Source: Priapulus caudatus (taxonomy: Eukaryota; Priapulida; Priapulimorpha; Priapulimorphida; Priapulidae). From it: DNA of 31,833 nucleotides. Numbering within the stretch: position 1 is the stretch's first letter; every line of letters begins with the position of its first letter. This document shows positions 9,901-18,000 of the stretch, piece by piece. The notes beneath the pieces are model-generated. The model was given only the letters and a program-made list of their open reading frames with translations. It searched no databases and was not told the DNA's origin. Position numbers and translations under genes: made by a program. Location of the stretch: NCBI RefSeq assembly GCF_000485595.1, contig NW_014577187.1, positions 295,160 to 326,992 of the forward strand. The letters run 5' to 3'.

Positions 9901-10558
9901 CGCGATATTCGCAAACCAAAATGGCGATCATTTAGGCGTAGCGCCATCTCTCGTCAAGATTTCAGACTTTCAGATCTGAAACATTTATTTTCACATCAAA
10001 ACTTATGCATATATCACTATCAAGAGTATATAATGGGAGATATGCTATATAATGGGAGTTCTCCCATATAAACTCTTGCTTTATATATCCCCCTCCCTCT
10101 TCTATCACACCCAAGGTGAGCTACAGTGTCATTGACACTTTCATTATTAGTAACCAGCAGTGAAATTGAACTAATATGAATTTGACTGTAAGGTTATATA
10201 CATATTAATGACACAATGTGTGTTAGGGTGGTATTAGGTAGACATATTTGTGACAGTCAAATATGTCGTGTATTATTGTAGGGCAGCTATTTGGTAGCCG
10301 TAAGCTATGTCACCGAGCAAGCGTATTCGCAATATGAATGTGGCTCATTACACGTGATAGTTGTGTGTGGTGTTTGGAATGCTGTGTGAAGTATTTGTGA
10401 GAAAGCATTTTAATTTGGTACACTTGATTTTGTTCTAGTGTGACGAGCGAAAACCGAATGTCCTGCGGGTGAGTCCAGTTGTGCTGTACAACTCATTCCA
10501 CGATGTTTACAAGTTTGTACATCTGCTGAAAGATGCTATGACGGTGGTAAAGTTTTAA
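921..10558 (+). CDS. KYNU: Kynureninase, 3' part of a spliced gene (eight exons)
   Basis: Kynureninase is a PLP-dependent enzyme that cleaves L-kynurenine to anthranilate plus alanine, and 3-hydroxykynurenine to 3-hydroxyanthranilate, in cytosolic tryptophan catabolism. Exons are 921-992, 3117-3194, 3639-3782, 4467-4565, 5198-5324, 7201-7286, 8214-8444 and 10439-10558 (TAA stop), all with GT-AG borders. They encode about 318 residues, matching animal kynureninase from its middle to its C-terminus. The 5' exons (roughly 140 residues) lie before the window. Family landmarks in order are AFPSDH, ESQLQ, IKPRE, the PLP-pocket segment [15 protein letters not shown] and TYK with the Schiff-base lysine, [23 protein letters not shown] and [11 protein letters not shown]. 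Exons 1 and 4-8 of this list are clean. The second and third contain frame-breaking small indels, most easily explained as assembly errors, with a damaged allele as the alternative. The gene is convergent with DNAAF3. Confidence 0.93.
1290..1560. repeat. GC-rich intronic block of inverted CAGGCC/GGGCCTG words
   Basis: The block carries repeated ACAGGCC, GGGCCTG, GGGCCC and CAGGCCCG words that can fold on one another, ending near 1563. A plus-strand frame runs through it ([19 protein letters not shown]), but this is just the repeat read as protein. It probably represents transposon debris. No clear ends or target duplication were seen. Confidence 0.4.
1920..2306. repeat. Intronic stretch with a CA/CG-rich microsatellite
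   Basis: A (CA)n/(CGCA)n run lies near 2066-2097. The rest is AT-rich intron with no exon-like block. A 71-codon minus-strand frame across the microsatellite is Cys/Val-rich and has no family resemblance. Confidence 0.5.
2307..3047. mobile_element. Long fold-back element, copy A
   Basis: The ends are ATCAAGAGCATATAAAGAAG and its reverse complement, starting inverted arms of roughly 250 bp. A central spacer holds CCCACACTGTGGC and AGCGCCATAGTGGCGCTG words. A second copy lies at 13614-14373. No transposase frame is present, so it is non-autonomous. It sits in the KYNU intron between 992 and 3117, about 70 bp before the next exon. Ends of fold-back elements can be confused with internal arms, so the outer limits are inferred. 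Confidence 0.8.
3117..3194 (+). CDS. KYNU: KYNU exon b, damaged reading frame
   Basis: The exon follows TTTTAGCAG and precedes GTAAAT. It is 78 bp and fits phase 0 on both sides. It begins YIIESQLQ and ends IKPRE, both matching the family. The middle has an in-frame TGA at 3171-3173, and the expected residues are split between frames. Comparison with the family pattern suggests about four compensating one-base gains and losses at short C and G runs. Net length is still a multiple of three. Confidence 0.8.
3639..3782 (+). CDS. KYNU: KYNU exon c, several frameshifts
   Basis: The exon lies between TTATGCAG and GTGTGG. Matching peptides appear in successive frames: [18 protein letters not shown], then QYYTG, then [12 protein letters not shown]. 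Together these match the family segment leading to FSGV-x-x-YTGQ and the ITKAG helix. Breaks sit at 3664-3672 (a G seems lost), near 3713-3718 (an extra T), near 3724 and near 3739 (one C lost at each) and in the A run at 3775-3781 (one A lost). All are homopolymer-type changes. Confidence 0.82.
3798..4111. mobile_element. Telomere-hexamer MITE, copy 1 (9-bp TSD)
   Basis: The termini are GCTCATAGG and, in reverse, GCTGAGAGGGTCTATGTCCC. Flanks CATTTTAAG (3789-3797) and CATTATAAG (4112-4120) form a 9-bp duplication with one mismatch. The core holds GGTTAGGGTTAGGGTTAGGG at about 3901-3920. It carries a 35-bp palindromic insertion at 3996-4030. There is no coding capacity. It sits directly after KYNU exon c, whose donor is only 15 bp upstream. 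Confidence 0.88.
3996..4030. mobile_element. 35-bp palindromic micro-insertion
   Basis: A near-perfect palindrome, starting CAGAGCATATAAATCA and ending in its complement GCTCTG, interrupts MITE copy 1. GTACCAG occurs on both sides (3989-3995 and 4031-4037). Copies 3 and 4 lack the insert at the matching place. Its AGAGCATATAAA arm equals the terminal word of the long fold-back elements at 2307 and 13614. Confidence 0.7.
4467..4565 (+). CDS. KYNU: KYNU exon d, PLP lysine exon
   Basis: The 33 codons are in phase 0 on both sides (TTTTTAG before, GTGAGT after). They read [14 protein letters not shown], then [12 protein letters not shown], then ASWCTYK. The Asp and His of FDLAH contact or flank the cofactor. 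The final Lys is the Schiff-base residue (Lys276 in the human enzyme) and is the last codon of the exon. The exon is intact. Confidence 0.96.
4566..5197 (+). other. KYNU intron with no recognisable element
   Basis: AT-rich sequence with no exon-like block. The only local structure seen is a 16-bp perfect palindrome, CCGTTCTATAGAACGG, at 5054-5069 and a related half, CTCTATAGAATGGG, near 4987-5000. Confidence 0.6.
5198..5324 (+). CDS. KYNU: KYNU exon e (GAG-IHEKH, GWWGHE)
   Basis: The 127 bp start in phase 0 after CTTGCAG and end one base into a Lys codon before GTACGT. The exon reads [19 protein letters not shown], then [13 protein letters not shown], then HATRFNMDN. The Trp of GWWGHE corresponds to the active-site Trp of the family (human Trp305). 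The exon is intact. Confidence 0.96.
5527..6299. mobile_element. Inverted-repeat element hosting MITE copy 2
   Basis: Arms of about 50 bp begin TAACCTCGCA at 5527 and end TGCGAGGTTTA at 6299. The best-matching inner part is TATAGACCTACTGTGAGC (near 5549-5566) with its complement near 6259-6277. The element is non-coding. MITE copy 2 at 5884-6143 sits inside it, so it is the older insertion. Exact outer ends and target duplication were not resolved. Confidence 0.6.
5884..6143. mobile_element. Telomere-hexamer MITE, copy 2 (9-bp TSD)
   Basis: The element is inverted relative to copies 1, 3 and 4, with CCCTAACCCTAACCCTAAC in the core near 6029-6049. A perfect 9-bp duplication, GCTACTGCT, flanks it (5875-5883 and 6144-6152). 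The ends are GCTGAGAGTGTCTATGTCCC and, in reverse, ACTCATAGGGTCTATGTCCC. It is nested in the 5527-6299 element. Confidence 0.92.
6631..6842. mobile_element. MITE with 9-bp TSD and TTTAGG core
   Basis: The arms are about 40 bp and start GCTGAAAGGG (left) and GCTGAAGGGG (right, reversed). Both continue with a shared GTTGTCGTATCAGG and then ACTACATATATGTACCCG. A perfect duplication TATAGTTGT lies at 6622-6630 and 6843-6851. The centre has three TTTAGG units near 6725-6743. It shares GCTGA ends and TSD length with the TTAGGG elements, but its arms are otherwise different. Confidence 0.92.
7201..7286 (+). CDS. KYNU: KYNU exon f (FRVSNPS)
   Basis: The 86 bp follow TTTTCTGCAG. The first two bases finish the Lys codon begun at 5324, and the exon ends in phase 0 before GTATGT. 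It reads [16 protein letters not shown], then [12 protein letters not shown]. The Asn of SNP matches the family's substrate-site Asn (human Asn333). The exon is intact. Confidence 0.95.
7287..7801 (+). other. KYNU intron, low-complexity only
   Basis: The stretch contains a short (TA)n run near 7402-7414 and an ACAGACAGACAGACAG stretch near 7700-7720. No element ends or exon-like sequence were seen. Confidence 0.6.
7811..8022. mobile_element. Telomere-hexamer MITE, copy 3 (9-bp TSD)
   Basis: A perfect duplication AGTAATTTG lies at 7802-7810 and 8023-8031. The left end GCTGATAGTG is followed by a C run of about 13 and a worn arm. The right end, reversed, reads GCTGCCAGGGTCTATGTCTC. The core TTAGCGTTAGGGTTAGGG has lost one hexamer match. 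It lies 190 bp before KYNU exon g. Confidence 0.9.
8214..8444 (+). CDS. KYNU: KYNU exon g, C-terminal domain
   Basis: The 77 codons are in phase 0 on both sides (CTTCCAG before, GTGGGT after). Landmarks are [38 protein letters not shown] and VELEKRAVV, the C-terminal small-domain sequence of kynureninase. A downstream frame continues past 8444 into the intron, but the splice to CDERKPN at 10439 matches the family. The exon is intact. Confidence 0.96.
8445..9120 (+). other. KYNU intron, nothing recognised
   Basis: Unique-looking AT-rich sequence. Two short open frames (8484-8705 and 8763-8945) have no family resemblance, no repeat structure and no splice logic. I see no element ends here. Confidence 0.55.
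9121..10122. mobile_element. GTCC-headed repeat with 310-bp tandem core
   Basis: It begins TTTTTAGCTCGCCTTGACAT, then a small inverted repeat (TTGACATCGTCAA), then (GTCC)n near 9168-9203 and GTCAACA. The body has two copies of a unit starting CTACGGTCAACGATAACTC at 9215 and 9525 (310-bp period), plus a third fragment near 9745. CAAGGTGAGCT at 10112-10122 mirrors the AGCTCGCCTTG start and may be the right end. No transposase frame was found. Confidence 0.7.
10021..10078. repeat. Compact palindrome near the end of the GTCC-headed repeat
   Basis: CAAGAGTATATAATGGGAG is answered by CTCCCATATAAACTCTTG, giving a stem of about 18 bp with a loop that itself contains TAATGGGAGTTCTCCCAT. The arm resembles the CAGGAGTTTATGAGAT arm of the 23348-23386 palindrome. 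No flanking duplication was found. Confidence 0.6.
10439..10558 (+). CDS. KYNU: KYNU last exon with stop
   Basis: The exon follows TTTTGTTCTAG and starts in phase 0. It reads [15 protein letters not shown], then [11 protein letters not shown], then [13 protein letters not shown] and TAA at 10556-10558. [11 protein letters not shown] is the conserved tail of animal kynureninases. No canonical AATAAA is seen soon after the stop. The first is at 11019-11024, inside a hAT-like element. Confidence 0.96.
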   Translation, partial: CDERKPNVLRVSPVVLYNSFHDVYKFVHLLKDAMTVVKF

Positions 10559-10841
10559 CATTTCACTGATTAAATGTTTCAAGTGTTCAAGTGTGAAACG
10601 TAGGAGAAAATGCATATTGTTAAGTTTTAATATCATGTTTTTGATAAATTTCCAATTGATATCATACAAAAAAAGTATCTAGCCAACTGAGAACCTGGTA
10701 TAACTGAAAATATTACTGAAAGCTACATGCTCGTATTTTTTTGCATTAGAATCATGAGTTGTAATGTATGCATCACTTGATTAGAATTAGTTTACAGTTT
10801 AAAAGTGATAATTTTAGTTATTCTATTAGTGGTTATTCTAG

Positions 10842-11185
10842 CAGACGTCCCAAGTGTCCCGGTCTCACCGAGATCGTCCCAGTGCGACATGCTGGTTCCG
10901 GTGTCTCGTAAAGAGTCCCGGTCGTAACATTTTTCAGCCATATTTTAACATTTACATCAGTAAATTACTAAATTTGCTGTGGTTTTTGATGTACTTTGAT
11001 TCTAGCGAAATGTGAAACAATAAATTAACATGAATTTGCATTTTATTTTACATGTATACTTTATAAAAAATGGTGGTCACAGCCCGCCACAACTTTTTTC
11101 CTGTTTTTGCGCAACGCGAAAAAACGGCGATGGACCATTATCACAAGTGATCCCTTTCTTGGATTTTCCGAACTTGGGACCTCTG
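10842..11185. mobile_element. hAT-like MITE, 344 bp
   Basis: The inverted ends are CAGACGTCCCAAGTGTCCCG (left) and CAGAGGTCCCAAGTTCGG (right, reversed). ATTCTAG repeats immediately outside both ends (10835-10841 and 11186-11192), a 7-bp duplication close to the 8 bp usual for hAT. The CAG...CTG ends agree with that superfamily. There is no coding frame. It begins about 280 bp after the KYNU stop. Confidence 0.82.
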
Positions 11186-11466
11186 ATTCTAGTCTAGTAA
11201 AAAGTGGAGTAGCAGGAGTGATAACATAATTATTCTATTCAACAGTATGCACTTGGCTACTGTTTATGTGAATGCTGCTAAATAATAGTGTACTCGCAAG
11301 CTGTATAGTGTGACCAACAGTTTCTAGTAACATTAAAATAAAAGAATTAATTTGATAAAACCAGATATGAAGGAAGTGTATACTGTGTAAATTGTAATGC
11401 AATATAATGCAATTTATTTTCAAAACAACAACTTCCGATCATGCTATGTTCATAACGTGTTATACT

Positions 11467-11965
11467 CAGGGGCGTGTACAGGGGGGGGGGGGCCAGGGGG
11501 GGCCCTACTCACGCAGAATGTCCATATTTTTTCTCAATATTAATGAGAGAGGAATGCATGAGTGCCCTAGTGTTACTCAATACATACAGAAGAGTAAACA
11601 TCAACGTTGAAGACATTGTAAAACGGTTTATTCTCAAGAGGCCACGCAGAATTTTTTCTAATTTTTATGAATAGGTCATGTTGACGTTTGAATTTTTCTT
11701 TTATTAAACGTTTTATTTTATTTTAAAATAATAAAATTGTCTAAGATGTTAATGCACCAGACAAAAATGCCATTGATGCACATATCAAGATGAAGTTATT
11801 GTGGTGTCAGATGCGAGGAAAACGCATCCGAGGGGGTCTAATTTCAAAAGATTTCTGGTGGAAGGGCCCCCCAGACCTCCCCCCTTTCGCCGCGAGCACC
11901 TATGGTGCTCGCAAGTTTGGGTTACGGTTAGACAATTCCTGGTACAAATCCTGTACACGCCCCTG
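11467..11965. mobile_element. CAGGGGCGTGTACAGG inverted-repeat element, 499 bp
   Basis: The left end CAGGGGCGTGTACAGG is followed by a run of 12 G. The right end is its exact complement CCTGTACACGCCCCTG. ATACT lies on both sides (11462-11466 and 11966-11970). The CAGGGGCG-type end is common in hAT elements, but the visible duplication is only 5 bp, so the superfamily is uncertain. The frames inside are short and unrelated to transposase. Confidence 0.8.
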
Positions 11966-11970
11966 ATACT

Positions 11971-12329
11971 TAATAATGAAACCCAATGAAACAGTTAATT
12001 AGCATTTCTAGGTGGGGTAGTACGTGGTTAGAAACACATGATGTACCATGTTGCATTGGTTTTGCAATCGGTGAATAATTTAGGACTTGATCGTCACTGA
12101 ATAAGCGTGACACTGAGCATAGCACAGATGTGAAGGCTGTTTGTAAAGGACGGCATTTAAACGAGGCATGCAAAGCCTGTCGCAAATGGTAGCAGCTAAC
12201 TGGCTAATGAGCGATGAGGACCAGGGCATTTGCACAATCAACATGCCGAAGCCCAAGGTCACTGGTAATTAGGGTAGAGCATCTCCGATTGGGCGAGAGC
12301 GAAGGGGAGCCCATGCACGGGTCAGAGAG

Positions 12330-12370
<41 letters not shown>

Positions 12371-12508
12371 ATTCTCTTGAGGTGATGAAAAAGACCCAGG
12401 GTTGGGCTTGAAGAAGGCTGGAGAAGTCTGATTCAACGCCTGATGGGCGTCGGTCAATCTTTTCTTGGTCAACTCTGCGGGTTGCGCTTATGTATTTCGT
12501 AATATATA
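11971..12508. repeat. Intergenic stretch with a (GA)n microsatellite
   Basis: A GA run of about 17 units lies at 12333-12367. Its flanks are GC-richer than the surroundings, with no gene-like content. Open frames over the run (Arg-Glu or Leu-Ser repeats) are products of the dinucleotide. Confidence 0.75.
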
Positions 12509-12770
12509 CAGTAAAACTCGCATAAGTCGTCATCGTCTAACTCGTCAATTCGCATAAGTCGTCATGGAAGTCTAAGTCCCGATTTTCTCTCATAGTAAAT
12601 CCAGTGTGTGGAGTATGTTTCGGACTGCGTAGGGGTGACGGGCGCCTGGGAGGGGAGCCCTACGTATAAGTTGACAAAATCGGCATCACTACCATCGATG
12701 ACAACCCCCATACAATACCATTTTCCAGTTTCAAGAAATAGTGAAAACATGAGATAGGATTGGGGTTGAG
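12509..12770. mobile_element. pogo/Tigger-like left end, truncated
   Basis: It starts CAGTAAAACTCGCATAAGTC just after TA. CGCATAAGTCGTCAT occurs twice (near 12519 and 12551), and AAGTCCCGATTTTC follows, the usual layout of pogo/Tigger ends. I did not find the matching right end, so the 3' limit is approximate. Confidence 0.55.
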
Positions 12771-13613
12771 GGATAATTTTGTTCTATTATTTATCTCACC
12801 ACTGCATTTAATATGCTTTTTTTATTTTTCCCAATAATGCGGCCCTGTCTGTGGCATTGAATGTTATTGTAGCCCAACGTGGCTCTGAGACAAAATGTCT
12901 ACATGTATCTATTTTGTGATCTACACGTATCTATCACAAAATATTACATGTATCTATATGTGTCTATCACGTGTATTCAAACGTCCAAATCTGTAATACA
13001 CAAACGTTTATAGGAGCTTAATCGATTGTATGGTAGTGTGAAATTGTATTTTATATGCCTAATTATTTGCATACATATTTGCATGTGGATAAACATTTTT
13101 TATGTTGTTTTATACATGCAGAAACTTCGTAAAGGTTTCTTTGAATACCCCACTATTTATTGTTGCTATGAACTGTGTCTGAAAATTAGTAGGCTAAAAG
13201 AATTTTCGAATAAAAAACCAATTCAGACGAGTCTTAGGATTATAATGTTAAAGCTTTAGTCTGAATATACACTTGAGAATCTCTATGCGTAACGGTAAGC
13301 ATTGAATAAAATTCTTTGTGTCATGTTTAATACCATGATAAATACTAATAACGAATTAATATTATTTCATTGAATATCTCAGTGCATTGGTTAACAGCAC
13401 TTATGAGTGCAGGACAAGTGTCTGCATTGCATGTTTCCATATAAGAGCTAAACTGGCCCTAACTAATAGCTCAAACGTTTGCGCTTTAAAGTGCAAGCAT
13501 GCAAAAAATACTCGATCCAAAAACGTTATTCAGTTGTATAATAGAAGAATTTGATCACAATATAAAATACCACAGAAAGTAGTACGTTTTGGCTAGTTAA
13601 ACATTTGCATAGG
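12771..13613. other. Intergenic AT-rich DNA, nothing recognised
   Basis: Includes local ACATGTATCTAT repeats near 12900-12970. A 77-codon plus-strand frame at 13026-13259 is rich in Ile, Cys and Leu and matches no family I know. Confidence 0.55.
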
Positions 13614-14373
13614 ATCAAGAGCATATAAAGAAGGAGAGCGTACAACGGTAAAATGCTGAAACCATGTTGCAGTATTAGTCGAATTAATAAACTTTCCCCG
13701 TGTTATTTTGACGATTCTTTGTATTATTGATCAGCTTTCCTACCTTGTTCATATAAAACAAACCGCATGTCCCTACGATGCCCCTACACTGAGATAATGG
13801 GCGGTGAAAATCTGGTATTTTCGCCGAACACCGACTAGATTAGTCAGTTACTGTGACCGTCTCTCGTGTGGGCGGAGTGTACGGCCCACACTGTGGCCAG
13901 TGTGTTGCTTCCGGTCACCGCTGTGTAGCGCCATAGTGGTGCTGACTCACGTCATACTACCAGAGTTTAGTGAGTTTACTATACATCCAGCGTGAGGTGG
14001 GCGTGAGGTGGGCACAGGTGGGGGTCATCACTATGGCAATCAATAACAGACGTCATTCATTCCATTTGTCAATCATTGACGGAAACACGCGAGGTTTACC
14101 GAAGTTATAACACTTCGAGAGACGGTCACAGTAACTGACTAATGTCTAGTCGGTGTTCGGCGAAAATACCAGATTTTCACCGCTCATTATCTCAGCGTAG
14201 GGGCATCGTAGGGACATGCGGTTTGTTTTATATGAACAAGGTAGGAAAGCTGATCAATAATACTGCAAAGAATCGTCAAAATAACACGGGGAAACTTTAT
14301 TAATTCGACTAATACTGCAACATGGTTTCAGCATTTTACTGTTGTACGCTCTCCTTCTTTATATGCTCTTGAT
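13614..14373. mobile_element. Long fold-back element, copy B
   Basis: It starts ATCAAGAGCATATAAAGAAG and ends with the complement at 14373. The inverted arms are about 250 bp, including CGAACACCGACTAGATTAGT and CATGTCCCTACGATGCCC. The central part is similar to copy A at 2307-3047, with scattered small differences. It is non-autonomous. No clear target duplication was found. Confidence 0.85.
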
Positions 14374-14937
14374 AAGATGTATCTATTCACCAATTTGTCC
14401 TAACAAATATTGCCAACCTACTTTATATAACACTAAATTTCCTCGCAACATTAATACTATTCCTTTAGTTAACATGCCTGTGGCTCCTGAGGGGTTGATA
14501 GTAACGATAATTTTTATCTAATTTTTATGAGTTAAACAGTGTTAAATGCACTGTTTATCTACAGTTCTAGTTCTTAACACCAGGGTCGTGACAATAAATT
14601 CCCCACACCATATTAAATTGTGCCCAAACACAAATTTGACAACTGAAATATTCAAAGGCATGAATCAAGAAGTTGGCAAGATCATCAGAACTTGCAGAAA
14701 AGGTTTAGGCAACACCATGATGTCTAGTACGACTGACCAATGATCAACAGTATAGCGACAACACCGATGTGCACAACTCTCAAAATGACCAATGTAATGC
14801 ATTTTCTTTTACCAAAAGTCAGCCAATATATCCACTCATTCCACAGTAGCTGCGGACATCTTTTATTCACTTCTGATGTCATCATGGTTCATCCTGATCC
14901 TTTGGGTTCTTCGAAAATTCTCCATCCAAGTGTTTGT
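14374..14937 (-). other. DNAAF3 3' flank with a possible poly(A) signal
   Basis: On the minus strand AATAAA (bases 14862-14867) lies about 70 nt past the DNAAF3 stop, a suitable position for polyadenylation. The rest shows no repeat ends. A plus-strand frame at 14546-14743 has no recognisable relative. Confidence 0.5.
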
Positions 14938-15000
14938 TTATGATGCGGAATATCTAAAGTATGCCAAGGCATCATAGCTAGGATTGCAGGATGTCAACAT
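14938..15000 (-). CDS. DNAAF3: DNAAF3 exon 14 with stop
   Basis: The exon follows GGCACTTTCAG and starts in phase 0. It reads MLTSCNPSYDALAYFRYSAS and then TAA (14938-14940). The DALAYFRY end resembles the conserved DAFAYFR-type end of DNAAF3. Its short length makes it the least certain exon. Confidence 0.75.
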   Translation of the reverse strand: MLTSCNPSYDALAYFRYSAS

Positions 15001-18000
15001 CTGAAAGTGCCAAGTAAAAACATTTGACAATCTCTTCTTGCAGTGTCTGAAGCTATAAATAAAGTGACATCTCTGTTACCAAATGTGTTGATCGCTATTC
15101 GTTAGCATATATATATATATATATATAAATAACTCAATTATAGTTAATATGGTCATCACAACATTATAATCATGAATCTTTCATACCTCACAGCCTGCTT
15201 TTTCAGTCATTGCTACCACTTTGTTCATGTATTCTTGTGCTTGGTCAGTAGTAACATCTATCAAGAACCTTTAGGGGAGAACTATACATTAACATTCATT
15301 TAAGTCATAAATGCATGCATATATATATATATATATATATACATCTATCAATATGTAAACTGAAGGTAAAATGTGTAAAATGGTGGTTCTAACATTGCAT
15401 ATTTAATATGCAAATGCAAAATCCATTTTGTTGCTGTCTGCTAATGGCTATATGAGCAAATTAGCTTGACTACGCATAAATAGGCTAACCAGAGTGCAAT
15501 ATTTACATTTACATTATTATTAGGAACCAAATCTGTGATTCTCCAAATAGTGAACTAAACTTACTTTGGCGTTTCTACAATAACTTGAGCTTTACAAGCA
15601 AATGTTTTACTCAAATCTGGCGTTAAAGTGTGCACCATACTGAAATAGAAAAGGTACCGATTATAAACCATGACAACTACAAGTCAATTGCTATTTTGCA
15701 CATTGTTAGAGTCTAGTGAAATGCAATCCGTGCACGTCTTGTCTGCCATTGTAATGGGTTTTTTAAATGTGCATCAAAGAAAGAAGTCACTTACATGAGA
15801 TTTACATTATACAGAAGATCTGCAGCCTCAAATGCTCAATTCTATGCTTTAACTAGAAAGGGCAGTTGTCGCCAACTACATGTATCCCCCGTGTTCTCCC
15901 CAAGATGTGTAAGTATACGAAGTTTGGTCGCGCTAGGTCAATTAGGGGCCGAGTTATAGTGCGGAAGGGAAATATGATGAAGGTCAAGGTCAATGTCAAA
16001 TAAAGGTTGCACTGACCTGGTTTTGGTACGCGACACACCTTCTCCCCAAGATGTGCAAGTATACCAAGTTTGGTAGCGCTAGGACAATTAGGGGCCGAGT
16101 TATAGAGCGGAAGGGAAATATGATCAAGGTAAAGGTCAAATAAAGGTCGCAGTGACCTGGTTTTGATACGCTGCTCACCTTCTCCCCAAGATGTGTAAGT
16201 ATACCAAGTTTGGTAGCACTATGTCAATTAGCGGCCGAGTTAGAGAGCGGAAGGGAAATATGATCAAGGTCAAGGTAAAGGTCAAATAAAGGTCGCAGTG
16301 ACCTGGTTTTGATACGCTGCTCACCTTCTCCCCAAGATGTGTAAGTATACCAAGTTTGGTAGCGCTCGGTCAATTAGAGGCCGAGTTAGAGAGCGGAAGG
16401 GAAATATGATCAAGGTCAAGGTAAAGGTCAAATAAAGGTCGCAGTGACCTGGTTTTGGTACGCTGCTCACCTTCTCCCCAAGATGTGTAAGTATACCAAG
16501 TTTGGTAGCGCTAGGTCAATTAGGGGTCGAGTTATAGAGCGGAAGGGAAGTTCTCTGCGGCGGACCGAGTGGCAGCGACGGCTGGGGAGACATGAAACCA
16601 TAGTATCCCCGCCGACTTCGTCGCGGGGGATAAAATAATGACAAATATTTTCCAATTTATTAGACTTCCAACTTGCTACATGGACAGCAGATGCACTTAG
16701 ATTATTAGAAATAAAAAATGTGGCTCATCAGTGCATACCATTCTCACTATGTAGGCTACTTCAGATATGTACAGAAACATAACCTGGTAAATAATAAACT
16801 TAACGGGTATTATAATGGCTTACTATGTAATACCTGTTTGAGAAGTAGACAACGTGAAAGTGCTCTTGGAACCTTTGCTTTAGATATAGTTGTGATGGAG
16901 CATTCAGTGGGAGAAAGTAAACCTTGGCATTCTCACACACAATAGGACCTGAAGAGAATGGATAACGCTGACATTATATAGCCATTTTTTACATATTTAG
17001 AATCAAGATATTTATGAGCAATTTCGTCAACTTTCTAAACTTTTGGGTATTTGATATGCCATTCGAATTCATATCACTGGCTATTAACATTTGTAGGTTG
17101 AAGCAACTCGAAAGTTTGGACATGCATCAACATGATGGGTGTATGATACATTGTCATAACTTTTGTGTTAATTATGCCTATAATTGAATGAATTTTTGTT
17201 ATTAAGGACCAGGTAAAATCTGTAGCAGTTTTTAAAGAGCTTTTCAGTGCCTACGAGCACACGCGAGCACGTGTAATTGCGCAGGTACAAGTTACCTTCA
17301 GAAACTGGTGCAGAGTCACTGACATCGCCACTACTGTAGCAACTATCAACTAGCGCCCTCTGGGGCCGTGTCATAACACTGTCCTCATCCTGTTTTGCTT
17401 CAATCTCTAAGCAACACTCATCATACTTTGTCTTGTAGAGCAGCTCGTAGAACATTGCCATCACATTGTAATAGGTAATATCCTTTGCCGTCTGTTAGAG
17501 GTGGAAATGGATGTGTTACCATACGAAAAAATGTCGGATAACAACAAGAAACACTTATGTTTATTACTTTTAATGTTGTGATAACATGACAGACTATCTT
17601 AATTATGAGTTTATTTGCTGGATAAATGATCTGATACTATTTAATGTGTCACAATTCAAGTAAAAAATGTTATAGCTGGGTATTAATAGTACAATATAAA
17701 ATGTTTAAACAAGCCCAACGTGCACGTGTTACCTCACCTTTACATGCATCTTATTCTCAGTCTTTAGTAAACTGGAATTTGCACATTCAATTCCATGTGA
17801 GATGAATGGTCCAGTGACAATATCACCCCAGTAACCCAGTAGCGGGACAGTGTCTGGACCCTGTATTGTTAAAATACAATTTAAGGGGATACATGACCTT
17901 AGGTTCCTTGCATAGTTTTAGTTAAAATAGGGTTAAATTATGCTACATAAAAAATATCATTGTTCGATATCCATTAAAAATGTTTTTTACGTGTTTTTAG

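Noticed and set aside
12204-12533. A 109-residue Leu/Ser-rich protein
   Set aside because: The frame is carried by the GA microsatellite at 12333-12367 and has no family resemblance.
14546-14743. A plus-strand gene in the DNAAF3 3' flank
   Set aside because: It is a 65-codon frame with no recognised family, no splice context, and a position over the probable 3' UTR of DNAAF3.
15896-16552. A CRISPR array
   Set aside because: The units are 140-147 bp tandem repeats without variable spacers, in animal intronic DNA.
17168-17464. A single 98-residue minus-strand gene
   Set aside because: Only the part from 17296 upward is coding. It is DNAAF3 exon 10, and the remaining residues come from reading through the splice donor into the intron.
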